From Geodermatophilus poikilotrophus (GTDB lineage: Bacteria; Actinomycetota; Actinomycetes; Mycobacteriales; Geodermatophilaceae), in NCBI RefSeq assembly GCF_900111455.1, contig NZ_FOIE01000010.1:117166-181165 (forward strand): a stretch of DNA of 64,000 nucleotides, in the 5' to 3' direction. Both the position numbers and the translations under genes were made by a program. Below the pieces are notes generated by a model. The model was not told where the DNA came from. It searched no databases and was given only the letters and a program-made list of their open reading frames with translations. Positions 49,139 to 57,745 of this stretch are shown one piece after another (position 1 is the first letter of the stretch; each line of letters opens with the position of its first letter).

Positions 49139-50206
49139 GTGACCTCGGTCAGTTCGGCGAGCCCGGCCTTCACCGGGCGCGATCCCGACAACCGGCTGTA
49201 CGGGCCGCTGCCCGACGTGCAGGCCGAGGCCGGGTACGACGGCGACCACCCGGCGCGGGTGGGCTTCTTCACCGACACCTCGGTGTGCATCGGCTGCAAG
49301 GCCTGCGAGGTGGCCTGCAAGGAGTGGAACTTCCTGCCGATGGACGACGCACACGGCGTGCGCGACGTCATGGGCCTGTCCGGGATGTCCTACGACAACA
49401 CCGGGCAACTGGGTGCCAACTCCTGGCGGCACGTGGCGTTCATCGAGCAGACCCGCACCGTCGACCTGCCGATGCCGACGTTCGGCCGGCCCGGGGACGA
49501 CCGCAACGACACCGGCCGCTCGGTCACCGACGGCCCGAACGACGAGAGCCTGGCGACGGCGCAGCAGTCCAGCGTGCTCAACGCCGAGGCGCTGTCGGAG
49601 TTCGACCCGCAGACCGGGCAGTCGGGCACGGACAAGCAGATCCGCTGGCTGATGAGCTCCGACGTGTGCAAGCACTGCACGCACGCCGGGTGCCTCGACG
49701 TCTGCCCGACCGGCGCGCTGTTCCGCACCGAGTTCGGCACGGTGGTCGTCCAGGGCGACATCTGCAACGGCTGCGGCTACTGCGTGCCGTCCTGCCCGTA
49801 CGGCGTCATCGAGCAGCGCAAGGGCGACGGCCGGGTCTTCAAGTGCACGATGTGCTACGACCGACTCACCGACGGCCTGCAGCCCGCGTGCGCGACCGCC
49901 TGCCCGACGCAGTCGATCCAGTTCGGCAACCTCGACGAGCTGCAGGCCCGCGCCGACGCGCGGCTGGCCACGCTGAAGTCCCAGGGCGTCGAGACCGCCC
50001 GCCTCTACGGGCGGGACGAGGACGACGGCGTCGGCGGCGCGGGCGCGTTCTTCCTGCTGCTCGACGAGCCGGAGGTCTACGGCCTGCCACCGGACCCGGT
50101 CGTCACCACGCGCGACCTGCCCGCGATGTGGAAGTCCGCCGGCGCGGCTGCGGCGATGATCCTCGGGGTGGCGCTGTCGGCCGTCCTCGGCTCGCGGAGG
50201 AAGTAG
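49139..50206 (+). CDS. fdhB: Formate dehydrogenase iron-sulfur (beta) subunit
   Basis: Electron-transfer subunit of 355 residues from GTG 49139, with GGAG 6 nt upstream. It has four ferredoxin-type cysteine groups: CIGCKACEVACKEWNF, CKHCTHAGCLDVCPTGALF, CNGCGYCVPSCPYGVI and CTMCYDRLTDGLQPACATAC followed by P. These would hold four [4Fe-4S] clusters. The C-terminal AAAMILGVALSAVLGSRRK is a membrane anchor, as in FdnH/FdoH-like subunits. It terminates at UAG 50204-50206, four bases before the next ATG. That UAG lacks a GGUCU-loop hairpin downstream, in contrast to the fdhA UAG. Confidence 0.95.
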   Translation: MTSVSSASPAFTGRDPDNRLYGPLPDVQAEAGYDGDHPARVGFFTDTSVCIGCKACEVACKEWNFLPMDDAHGVRDVMGLSGMSYDNTGQLGANSWRHVAFIEQTRTVDLPMPTFGRPGDDRNDTGRSVTDGPNDESLATAQQSSVLNAEALSEFDPQTGQSGTDKQIRWLMSSDVCKHCTHAGCLDVCPTGALFRTEFGTVVVQGDICNGCGYCVPSCPYGVIEQRKGDGRVFKCTMCYDRLTDGLQPACATACPTQSIQFGNLDELQARADARLATLKSQGVETARLYGRDEDDGVGGAGAFFLLLDEPEVYGLPPDPVVTTRDLPAMWKSAGAAAAMILGVALSAVLGSRRK

Positions 50207-50210
50207 TCGC

Positions 50211-51272
50211 ATGACTGAGGGCATCACCACGCCCGGCGCCGGCTGGCGGCGGGCCGACGGGCCGCCGGCGCAGAAGCGGCAGAAGCGCCGTCGCCGGCGC
50301 GGCGGCGGACGTCCCGGCGGCGAGGTGGCGATGGTCGAGGAGGCCGAGTTCACCTCCTACTACGGCCGGCCGATCATCAAGCCGCCGGTGTGGAAGACGC
50401 CGGACGTGCCGTTGTACCTCTTCCTCGGTGGCGCGGCCGGTTCCTCGTCGATCATGGCGGCGCTGACCGACCTCACCGACCGGCCGGCGCTCACCCGCAA
50501 CGCCCGCTACGTCTCCGGTGGCGCGGCGATCGCATCGGTCGTGTTCCTGATCCACGACCTCGGCCGGCCCGAGCGGTTCCTGCACATGCTGCGGGTGGTC
50601 AAGCCGACGTCCCCGCTGTCGATCGGCTCGTACATCCTGGCGCCGTTCAGCGCGGCGGCCGGGGCGACGGCGGCGGTGGAGCTGCTGGGCTGGTTCCCGC
50701 GGCTGAAGCGCTTCGGCGGGGTGGTCGCGGCGCTGTTCGGCGGCCCGTTGGCGACCTACACCGGGGTGCTGTTCGCCAACACCGCCGTCCCGTCCTGGCA
50801 CGCCGCCCACAAGGAGCTGCCGTTCGTCTTCGGCGCCTCGGGGATGGCCGCCGGCGGGGGCATCACCATGGCGCTCAGCCCGATCGAGGAGGCCGGGCCC
50901 TCGCGCAAGATGGCGGTGGCCGGCGCGGCGATCGAGCTGGCCGCGATGCACCGGGTCGAGACCGAGTTCGGGATCGTGAGCAAGCCGTACCACGTGGGCA
51001 AGGCGGGCAGGCTGCTGCGGGCGGCGAAGTCATGCACCGCGGCCGGCGCGGCGCTCACCGTCGTCGCCGGGCGACGGCGCGCGGGCGCGGTCGCCGCGGG
51101 TGCGCTGCTGGCGGCCGGGTCGCTGCTCACCCGCTTCGGCGTCTTCGAGGCGGGCATGGCCAGCGCCCGGGACCCGAAGTACACCGTCGTCCCGCAGCGC
51201 GAGCGGCTCGCCGCGCGCGAGGCCGGGCAGCAGGTCGCCTCGAACGGGCACGCCCCGACGATCACCCGCTGA
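50211..51272 (+). CDS. NrfD-like membrane subunit of formate dehydrogenase
   Basis: A 353-residue polytopic membrane protein of the NrfD/PsrC group that passes electrons to the quinone pool. The first 45 residues are basic and cytoplasmic (QKRQKRRRRRGGGRPGG). Membrane helices include LYLFLGGAAGSSSIMAALTD, YVSGGAAIASVVFLIHDLGR, SIGSYILAPFSAAAGATAAV and LATYTGVLFANTAVPSW, all as in NrfD. LGRPERFLHMLRVVKPTSPL is the conserved quinone-site loop. ATG 50211 lies 4 bp after the fdhB stop, so the operon is tight. It replaces the cytochrome b gamma subunit of the E. coli enzyme. Confidence 0.93.
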   Translation: MTEGITTPGAGWRRADGPPAQKRQKRRRRRGGGRPGGEVAMVEEAEFTSYYGRPIIKPPVWKTPDVPLYLFLGGAAGSSSIMAALTDLTDRPALTRNARYVSGGAAIASVVFLIHDLGRPERFLHMLRVVKPTSPLSIGSYILAPFSAAAGATAAVELLGWFPRLKRFGGVVAALFGGPLATYTGVLFANTAVPSWHAAHKELPFVFGASGMAAGGGITMALSPIEEAGPSRKMAVAGAAIELAAMHRVETEFGIVSKPYHVGKAGRLLRAAKSCTAAGAALTVVAGRRRAGAVAAGALLAAGSLLTRFGVFEAGMASARDPKYTVVPQRERLAAREAGQQVASNGHAPTITR

Positions 51273-51446
51273 CCCCGGTCCCGCCGACGGTGCGTCCGGC
51301 GGCGGGATCGGCGACGAGGAGCGGGCCGCGGGGTCCTCATCGGCTCCGTGGTGCGGAGCCGGCTGGCCGACCTGCTCGACGGCGTCCTGGCACGTCGCCC
51401 GGCCCGGCTCCCCGCAACCCGCGGCCCGGCAGCCCCGGCCTGCAGG

Positions 51447-53132
51447 TCAGCGCTCCAGCACGGACCGCAGGGCGCGGTGGGCGAGCGTCGGTCTCCCCTG
51501 CTCGAAGAGCAGGTCGTGGCCCTGCCGGAGGCGCCCGTCGGGCGCGACCCACCAGTTGTAGCGGTCGTCGACCCCCCACGTCGTGTACGAGACGCAGTTG
51601 GGGTGCCGGAAGCAGGCGGCGAACACCTCGGCGTACTGCTCGGCCTGGGCGTCGGGTCCCTCAGAGCGGGTCACGTCGTTCTCCGAGATGCGCACGCGCA
51701 GGCCGGCCCCGGCGAACCGGTCGATGCTGCGCGTCAGGTCGTCGCCGTCGATCCGGTCGGTGGACAGGTCGTAGACGTGGGCCTGCAGTCCGACGCCGTC
51801 GATGTGGCCACCCTGCGCGTTGGTCTCCGTCACCAGCGCGAGCAGGGCGTCCTGCCGGGGGCCGGGGACGTCGGCGCCGTTCTCGTTGACGTACTGCGCG
51901 ACGTCGGGGTCGGCGGCGTGCACCGCCCGGGAGACGACGGCCGGGTAGCCGGGCCCGAAGACCCGGTACCAGACGTTGTGCCGCAGCTGGGTGCCCTGGT
52001 CGACGCCGAACGGCTCGTTCACGACGTCCCACGACGCCAGCCGGCCCCTGAAGTGGGTGACGACCGTGGTGACGTAGTCGAGCAGCGCGGTCGCGCTCGC
52101 CCGGCGGTCGGCCTCAGTGGTAGTGGGCAGGTCCTGCATCCACCGTGGCAGGGCCTCGCCGAACGTGAGGGTGTGGCCGTGCACGTCCATCCCGTGCCGC
52201 CGGGCGATGTCGACGAGGGCGTCGGCCTCCTCGAACGTGTACACCCCCGGGCCGGGCGAGAGGTGCTGCGGCTTCATCGCGTTCTCCGGTGTGACGGAGC
52301 CGAACTCGGACAGCGCCGCTCGCGCGTACTCGGGGTCTGCGGTCAGCGGCCCGAGCGCGAGGGCTGCGCCGACCCGGAAGTCGGGTCGCTGCCGCGCGGC
52401 CAGTGCCTGCAGGCCGTCGCGTGCGGGCGGGACGGTGAGCCGCGTGGTGTCGACGGCGCTGACGGCGCCGCCGTCGAGTGCCCGGGCGGTGAGCGAGCGG
52501 ACCGTGAAGGAGCCGCCCTCACCGGACAGGCCCAGCCAGACCTGGCCCGAGGTGAACACGTCCCCCAGCTCCGGAGCCGTGACCGTCTCCCCATCGCTGG
52601 CGATCCGCAGCGTGTCGCCCGACCGGCTGACCGTGAGCGGGGCCGCCGGGTCGGCCAGCGTCACCTGCTGGTCGTACACCGGCCGGGGACGGGTGGGGTC
52701 GTCGGGCAGGGAGCCGTCGTGGACGGTGACCCGCAGGTCGCGGCCGCGGAGCGTCAGTCGCACCGACCCCGGCTCGATGCGGAACTCGTCCGCGACGACG
52801 GGGGGCCGGTCGTAGAGGGTCAGTGACGCAGCGCCGGTGGCGTCGGCGATGGTGGCGGTGACCGAGAAGTCCCCGTCGACCTCCAGGTGCGTCCCGTACA
52901 GCTGCAGTGGCGGGTTCGGCTGTCCTCCGCTGCCGTCCTGCTGCACGATGCGGCGGTCGGTCGCCCGGACGTGGAGGCCGTCCTCCCCGGCGGTGACCCC
53001 GGGCGCGGCGGTCCAGTCCTGCCCGATCAGGTCGACGGTGCGGTCGCGGTCGGGCGCCGAGCAAGCGGCCAGGCAGAGCACCAGGACGGACGCCGCGACC
53101 GCCAGGTACGCGGCGAGTGACCCCCCGGCCAT
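51447..53132 (-). CDS. GH10-family glycoside hydrolase lipoprotein (xylanase-like)
   Basis: Secreted 561-residue protein with a lipoprotein-type signal (AAYLAVAASVLVLCLAAC, lipobox LAAC near residue 24). Residues about 35-215 form a beta-sandwich domain (LVTATIADATGAASLTLYD-like strands) that may bind carbohydrate. The C-terminal 340 residues are a GH10 (beta/alpha)8 barrel: FGSVTPENAMKPQHL, DVHGHTLTFGEALPRWM, WDVVNEPF (acid/base Glu) and RVRISENDVTRSE (nucleophile Glu; the usual ITELD is ISEND). ATG 53132 has GGAG 5 nt upstream. It is the last gene of an exopolysaccharide operon, so the natural substrate may be the exopolysaccharide and not xylan. Confidence 0.9.
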   Translation of the reverse strand: MAGGSLAAYLAVAASVLVLCLAACSAPDRDRTVDLIGQDWTAAPGVTAGEDGLHVRATDRRIVQQDGSGGQPNPPLQLYGTHLEVDGDFSVTATIADATGAASLTLYDRPPVVADEFRIEPGSVRLTLRGRDLRVTVHDGSLPDDPTRPRPVYDQQVTLADPAAPLTVSRSGDTLRIASDGETVTAPELGDVFTSGQVWLGLSGEGGSFTVRSLTARALDGGAVSAVDTTRLTVPPARDGLQALAARQRPDFRVGAALALGPLTADPEYARAALSEFGSVTPENAMKPQHLSPGPGVYTFEEADALVDIARRHGMDVHGHTLTFGEALPRWMQDLPTTTEADRRASATALLDYVTTVVTHFRGRLASWDVVNEPFGVDQGTQLRHNVWYRVFGPGYPAVVSRAVHAADPDVAQYVNENGADVPGPRQDALLALVTETNAQGGHIDGVGLQAHVYDLSTDRIDGDDLTRSIDRFAGAGLRVRISENDVTRSEGPDAQAEQYAEVFAACFRHPNCVSYTTWGVDDRYNWWVAPDGRLRQGHDLLFEQGRPTLAHRALRSVLER

Positions 53133-53340
53133 GGCTGCTCCTGTCTCGTCGTCCCGCCGGCGCGAGCGGGCTCGACCGTACGCGGTCGGGGTCGGCCGGG
53201 ATCCCGTGGTCACGGCCTCCCAGGATCCCCGGCGGGCCGAGCCCGGGCACCCTCGGTGCCCCCCTGGACGGGCCGGGGTGGTGGCACGGCGACCGGACGC
53301 CGCCCGGCGGGGACGGCGCCGGTCGGGGCCGTTGGCCGGG

Positions 53341-55068
53341 TCAGGACGTGCTCACCTCGGCGAAGGCCTCCGCCACCGGCACGACGGTGATGCCGCTGTC
53401 CCGGACCAGGTCCAGCTGGGTGCTGAACGCCTCGTTGAAGACCACGCGGGCGTCGCCACCCTCCGCCATGGGGTTGATCTTGTGGTAGATGAGGATCAAC
53501 CAGCCGTTGGTGCGCTTGGTCTCCTCCAGCAGCCACGCGACGTGCTCCGGCTTCGTGTCCTGGTCGACGTAGAACGTCCTGAGCCGATAGGGCTCGAGGT
53601 TCTGCCGGGTGTTGACGCCGGTCTCGGTGGTGCGCAGGGTCTGCAGGTGCTGGCGGGCGTACCACTCGACCTGGGCGTCGGTCCTGCCGTGGGGGACGGC
53701 GAGGTGCTCCGTGGGCAGGCCCGCCGCGGCGAGCGCCTCCTGCCCCCTCCACAGCTGCTCGTCGAGCCGCTCGGCGCTGAGGGTCGTGAGGTCGAAGTGC
53801 TCGTAGCCGTGCAGGGCGACCTCGTGGCCCTGCCGGTCGAGGGCCTGCAACTGGGCCGCCGTCATGAAGTCGGGCGTCTCGATGACCGCCGGGTTGACGT
53901 AGAACGTCCCCGGGAAGCCGCGCTCCTCGAGCAGCCGCACGCCGTGGGTGTAGGACGACTCCCAGCCGTCGTCGAAGGTCACCGAGACCAGCGGGCGGCT
54001 CCAGCGGGGAGCGCCTGGCCGGCTCACGTCCGTGAGGACCTGGCCGCGCACCGCGGCGGTGCCCTCGGCCCGGGAGACGAGGGTCACCACCCCCGACGTC
54101 GCCCCGGTCGGCACCTGCAGGTGCTGGGTGACCTCGGTCCACTCACCGGCCGGCGGGAGGGTCGCCAGGTCGGCGAACTCGTACCGACCGTCCGCGGCGA
54201 GGAACTCCGCTCGCACGTCGACCGGACGGTCGGACCGGTACGTGGCGGTGAACCGGAGGTACTGGTCCGGCCGGACGGGGATCGGCGCGTGCTCCCACTT
54301 CGCCTCCCCGGTCCGGCGGTCGGTGACGCGGGTCTCGAGGAACCGCCCCCGGTCGTCCTCCCGGACGGCGAACTCCGCCGCCGTGGCGCCCTCCCGGTAC
54401 GGCGACCACTGGTCGGGCACGGCCTCACCGCTCGCCGTCAGTTCCGGGTTCGGGAGGAGGTTCGGCCCCGGCGGGACCGCCGGGTCGACGTGGACGTCGT
54501 GGGCCGGGACGAGGTAGGCGCCGTCCACGTCGAGCGTTCCGGTCGAGGCGATGCGGAGGACGTACTGGACGGCGACCACGTCGGCGTCCGGGCGGAACGC
54601 GGCGCTCACCGTCGACCAGGGCAGCCGCTCCTCCGGGTACTCCCGCACCGACACGAGCCGGTCGGCGCCGTCCCGGGTGGAGTAGCGGGCGAGGAGGGTG
54701 AAGCCGGGGTCGCCGCCGGACACGAACGCCTTGAACAGGTAGGTCCGGTCCGCGGACACCGCCACCCGGGGGCTGGTCAGCGTCACGTCGCCCGACCGGT
54801 ACCGGGGCACGTCGACGCGCAGCGCCCGCTCGGTGACGTGGCCGGGCGCGGTCCCCAGTGAGACGTCCGCGTCGAGGCTGTGGTCGACGCGCCAGCCACC
54901 GGGCGTCGCGCTGCCGTCCGCGGAGACGGCCGGCAGCAGGTTGGCGCCCGGGGCGGCCTGTGCCACGTCGTCCCGGCCGTCGGTGTACCGCTGCCAACCC
55001 ACCGTGACGAGCACCGCCACCAGCGGCACGACGACGAGGGGGTGTTGTGCCAGTCGGCTAAGCCGCAC
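53341..55068 (-). CDS. Polysaccharide deacetylase with N-terminal carbohydrate-binding-like domains
   Basis: A 575-residue protein with an N-terminal membrane anchor (VVVPLVAVLVTVGW). Two beta-sandwich modules follow, each opening with NLLP (residues about 43-195 and 205-360). The C-terminal NodB deacetylase domain has VSVTFDDGWESSYTHG (D-D metal/base), HGYEHFDLTTL (H-x3-H metal site) and WLILIYHKINP. In PNAG-type systems such a protein removes acetyl groups from the secreted polymer. Its start overlaps the synthase stop by 11 bp. Confidence 0.92.
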   Translation of the reverse strand: MRLSRLAQHPLVVVPLVAVLVTVGWQRYTDGRDDVAQAAPGANLLPAVSADGSATPGGWRVDHSLDADVSLGTAPGHVTERALRVDVPRYRSGDVTLTSPRVAVSADRTYLFKAFVSGGDPGFTLLARYSTRDGADRLVSVREYPEERLPWSTVSAAFRPDADVVAVQYVLRIASTGTLDVDGAYLVPAHDVHVDPAVPPGPNLLPNPELTASGEAVPDQWSPYREGATAAEFAVREDDRGRFLETRVTDRRTGEAKWEHAPIPVRPDQYLRFTATYRSDRPVDVRAEFLAADGRYEFADLATLPPAGEWTEVTQHLQVPTGATSGVVTLVSRAEGTAAVRGQVLTDVSRPGAPRWSRPLVSVTFDDGWESSYTHGVRLLEERGFPGTFYVNPAVIETPDFMTAAQLQALDRQGHEVALHGYEHFDLTTLSAERLDEQLWRGQEALAAAGLPTEHLAVPHGRTDAQVEWYARQHLQTLRTTETGVNTRQNLEPYRLRTFYVDQDTKPEHVAWLLEETKRTNGWLILIYHKINPMAEGGDARVVFNEAFSTQLDLVRDSGITVVPVAEAFAEVSTS

Positions 55069-56407
55069 GGGCGTTCACCGCCAGCTTGCCCGCCCGCTTC
55101 GGCGAGGACCAGGTGCTGCCCACGTCCCTGCGCTGGACGAGCGAGCGGCTCCTGATCAGGCAGCGGGTGATCGCCACCAACTGGACCAGGTCCATGAGGT
55201 AGAAGACGAAGTAGGCGGTGGGCGCGTACATCGTCAGGCGCAGGCGCTCACGCTGGCTGAGGGTCTCGTCCATCCAGATGGTGAGCAGGGTGTAGGCCGT
55301 GATCGTCGCGTACGCACCCACCACCAGCGTCGGGGTGTACTGCGTCAGCGAGATGTAGATCGCGTACGTCCACGCCAGCGGGGAGACGAGGAGCGTGAAC
55401 TCGCTCAGCACCGCCATCGGCATCCGGTACATGGTCAGCGTGCGGCTGTACCGACGGTCCCGGTTCCCGATCAGGTGGCGGTACTTGACCAGGTTCTGCA
55501 TGCTGCCGTACTTCCACCGGTAGCGCTGGCGGGCCAGCGCGCGGAAGGTCAGGACGCCTTCCGTCTTGGCCACCACGTCAGCGCCGTACACCATCCTGAA
55601 CCGCCGGTTCCCGAGGCTGGTCACCTTCGTGCTCAGGCCGATGTCCTCGGTCAGCGTGTCGGTGTCGTAGAAGCCGACCTTGCGGAGCACCCGCATGCGG
55701 TAGGTGGAGGCGACCCCTCCCACCACGAACTCGCAGTTGGTCACCGAGTACAGCTTCTTGGACCGGTAGCCGATCATGTGCTCGAAGCGCTGCAGCACAC
55801 CGAGGACGGTCGGCTCGTCGATGATGTGGACGTTGGCGGCGACGCCGGCCACCCACGGATCGTCGAAGTAGGACAGGGCGTTCGACACCGCGTCGGGCGA
55901 GAGCAGCGAGTCGGCGTCCAACGTCATGACGTACTCACCGCGAGCGTGGTGGCGCAGGACCGCGGTCAGCGCGGCGCCCTTCCCGACGTTCCTCGCCATC
56001 CGGTAGAGGCGCAGGTCCATGTCCGGGTGCCGGGCCCGGTAGTCCTGGACCAGCTCCTCCGTCCGGTCGGTCGAGGCGTCGTCGGCGACGATCACCTCGA
56101 ACGCCGGGTAGCTGCTCATCCGGACGGAGTCGAGGGCCCGGGTGATCACCTGCTCCTCGTTGTGGGCGGCGATCACGATGCTGACGAGGCCGGGCACCTC
56201 AGCGGGATGGCCGTCCGGGCCTGTCGCCGTGGCCGCGCACTCGGCCCACGTCCGAGGCCGGTCGGCCCGACGGAGCAGGTGCTTCCGCCGGTGCTGCCAG
56301 ATGTCGTAGACGTTGGCGCCGACGAGGTAGAGCCCGAAGTGCACCACGTACAGCAGGCTGACGCCCGCGAACAGGTAGAAGTGGAGGCTCGCGAGGTCCA
56401 TGCTCAC
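55058..56407 (-). CDS. Processive GT2 polysaccharide synthase (PgaC/IcaA-like)
   Basis: A 449-residue membrane glycosyltransferase making a polymer and extruding it. N-terminal helix (FYLFAGVSLLYVVHFGLYL), cytoplasmic GT2 domain with VSIVIAAHNEEQVI, DDASTDRTEE, TLDADSLLSP (DxD), GFYDTDTLTEDIGLS (T-E-D general base) and QRYRWKYGS (Q-x-x-R-W), then three or four C-terminal helices. All residues for processive synthesis are intact. GTG 56407 overlaps the upstream small membrane gene (GTGA). It is most like poly-N-acetylglucosamine or hyaluronan-type synthases; the donor sugar is not decided by sequence. Confidence 0.93.
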   Translation of the reverse strand: MSMDLASLHFYLFAGVSLLYVVHFGLYLVGANVYDIWQHRRKHLLRRADRPRTWAECAATATGPDGHPAEVPGLVSIVIAAHNEEQVITRALDSVRMSSYPAFEVIVADDASTDRTEELVQDYRARHPDMDLRLYRMARNVGKGAALTAVLRHHARGEYVMTLDADSLLSPDAVSNALSYFDDPWVAGVAANVHIIDEPTVLGVLQRFEHMIGYRSKKLYSVTNCEFVVGGVASTYRMRVLRKVGFYDTDTLTEDIGLSTKVTSLGNRRFRMVYGADVVAKTEGVLTFRALARQRYRWKYGSMQNLVKYRHLIGNRDRRYSRTLTMYRMPMAVLSEFTLLVSPLAWTYAIYISLTQYTPTLVVGAYATITAYTLLTIWMDETLSQRERLRLTMYAPTAYFVFYLMDLVQLVAITRCLIRSRSLVQRRDVGSTWSSPKRAGKLAVNARAA

Positions 56408-56628
56408 CCGCCGCCCGGATGAGGCTGCCCGCCCGGGCTCGTCCGGAGATCGCGGCGCCGGTACAGCACGTGACAGGCGACGAAACGCACGATGGCCGTC
56501 AGCAGGACCACCGCCCAGAGCACCAGGCTCACGGTCGTCATGAACGAGAGCAGGTCCTGGAACATGACTGCGTCACGCCCGAAGGTCTCGGCCGCTACGA
56601 CATCGAGATGGTCCGGTGCAGGGTGCAT
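56404..56628 (-). CDS. Small membrane protein preceding the polysaccharide synthase, PgaD-like in position
   Basis: A 74-residue protein from ATG 56628 with GAGAGGG 6 nt upstream. One long hydrophobic helix (FMTTVSLVLWAVVLLTAIVR) is followed by FVACHVLYRRRDL and a Gly/Pro-rich tail. In PNAG systems PgaD is a small membrane partner through which c-di-GMP activates PgaC. The sequence itself has no recognisable PgaD motif, so the assignment rests on position and size. Confidence 0.75.
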   Translation of the reverse strand: MHPAPDHLDVVAAETFGRDAVMFQDLLSFMTTVSLVLWAVVLLTAIVRFVACHVLYRRRDLRTSPGGQPHPGGG

Positions 56629-57432
56629 GGCTGGCCCTCTCGGTTCGGGAACGGTTGCTGTGTCGGGTGACGGCTCGCCACCACGTCGCTCGTGCGGACA
56701 CCCCGGATCAGCGGGGTGCAGGACGACCTGTCGTCACCGGGCGGAGCGAGCGACGGTGACCGGGCGGGTGCCTGTCGGCACGACCACCGCCGGGAGCCGT
56801 CGAGTCGCGGTGACGCAGGTCAGCCGCCGTCACGGACGCCGCTGCCCCGTGCGGCAACACGACCGTCCGAAGCTGGTTCGCTGCGAGGAACGAGTGGGCC
56901 GGGGCCGGGTGGACGGGTGCTCCGCTGCTGATCCAGGCCACGTCGAAATGGCTCACTGATGTCCCCCGTGCTGTTCCTTGGTGACGCAAACAGCAGGGAC
57001 TTTGGGCCATAACCGCAGACAGCGGGAGGGACTTCGAACTCTTGCGCGGTCAGAACTCGGTGGGCCATGACAGACCGTTGTGGGTCATGGCCGAGTCGTA
57101 CGTGCGCTCATCTCGCAGAGATTGTGACCCGTGACGGTGAGCAATGACTTGGACCGCGGGGTCACTCGCCGGGCGGCCGAGACGGCGTCGGGGGCCGGGT
57201 CTTCACAGTCACTCGCCCGGAGGCTCACTCCATCCGGTCAGCGCGGCGCGCGACGGTGGGGCCCTGGATGGTCGTTGCAGTGCTCGAGGAGCCGACGGCT
57301 CGACGGCCGGGCGTTCGACTCGAACTGCAGGGTGGTGCGATCGTCGTCCCCGAGGCGGGCCGAGGCGGGCGAGGGCGCCACTGATCACCCGCGGGGTGCG
57401 TCCGGCGCGGCCGGCAGCGGCGAAGGAGGGCT
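56629..57432. other. Long gene-free region upstream of the exopolysaccharide operon
   Basis: No frame has coding character with a ribosome-binding site. It should hold the promoter of the minus-strand exopolysaccharide operon and the plus-strand start of the small membrane gene. A GGGACTTTGGGCC element at 56996-57008 resembles the dormancy-regulator (DosR/DevR) box, about 370 bp upstream of the operon start. That may be chance. Confidence 0.45.
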
Positions 57433-57708
57433 GTGGGGGTCTTCGTCATCGTGGTGCCGGTGCTGCTGGTCGTCGTCCTCGGCTACGCCATCGGCTACAC
57501 GGTGTGGGAGGCGACCGGTCTCGGGGGGAACCCGGAGGTGCCCGGCTGGCTGACCGGGCTGGCGCTGCTGGGAACGGTGTCGTGGCCGCTGGTGTCGCGG
57601 CGGGCGCGGCTCAAGCGCGCGCTGCGCCGGGCTCGCGGGCGGGGGGACGACGCGGAGACCGCCCGGCTGGGGGCGGAGCTGGCCCGGCGGCGCCGGGGGA
57701 GGAGCTGA
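57433..57708 (+). CDS. Small membrane protein, 91 residues
   Basis: GTG 57433 follows GAAGGAGG (57420-57427). Two hydrophobic helices (VFVIVVPVLLVVVLGYAIGY and PGWLTGLALLGTVSWPLVS) are followed by an Arg-rich cytoplasmic tail (RRARLKRALRRARGRGDD). No family recognised. It is followed by a strong hairpin. Confidence 0.65.
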   Translation: MGVFVIVVPVLLVVVLGYAIGYTVWEATGLGGNPEVPGWLTGLALLGTVSWPLVSRRARLKRALRRARGRGDDAETARLGAELARRRRGRS

Positions 57709-57745
57709 GGCAGGCGTCCGCGCCGTTGCGGACGCCGTGCCTCAG
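57705..57745. terminator. Bidirectional hairpin terminator between convergent genes
   Basis: CTGAGGCAGGCGTCCGC (57705-57721) pairs with its complement (57728-57745) with one unpaired base, around a 6-nt loop. It overlaps the last codon of both convergent genes (57433-57708 plus, 57742-58254 minus). Confidence 0.75.
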
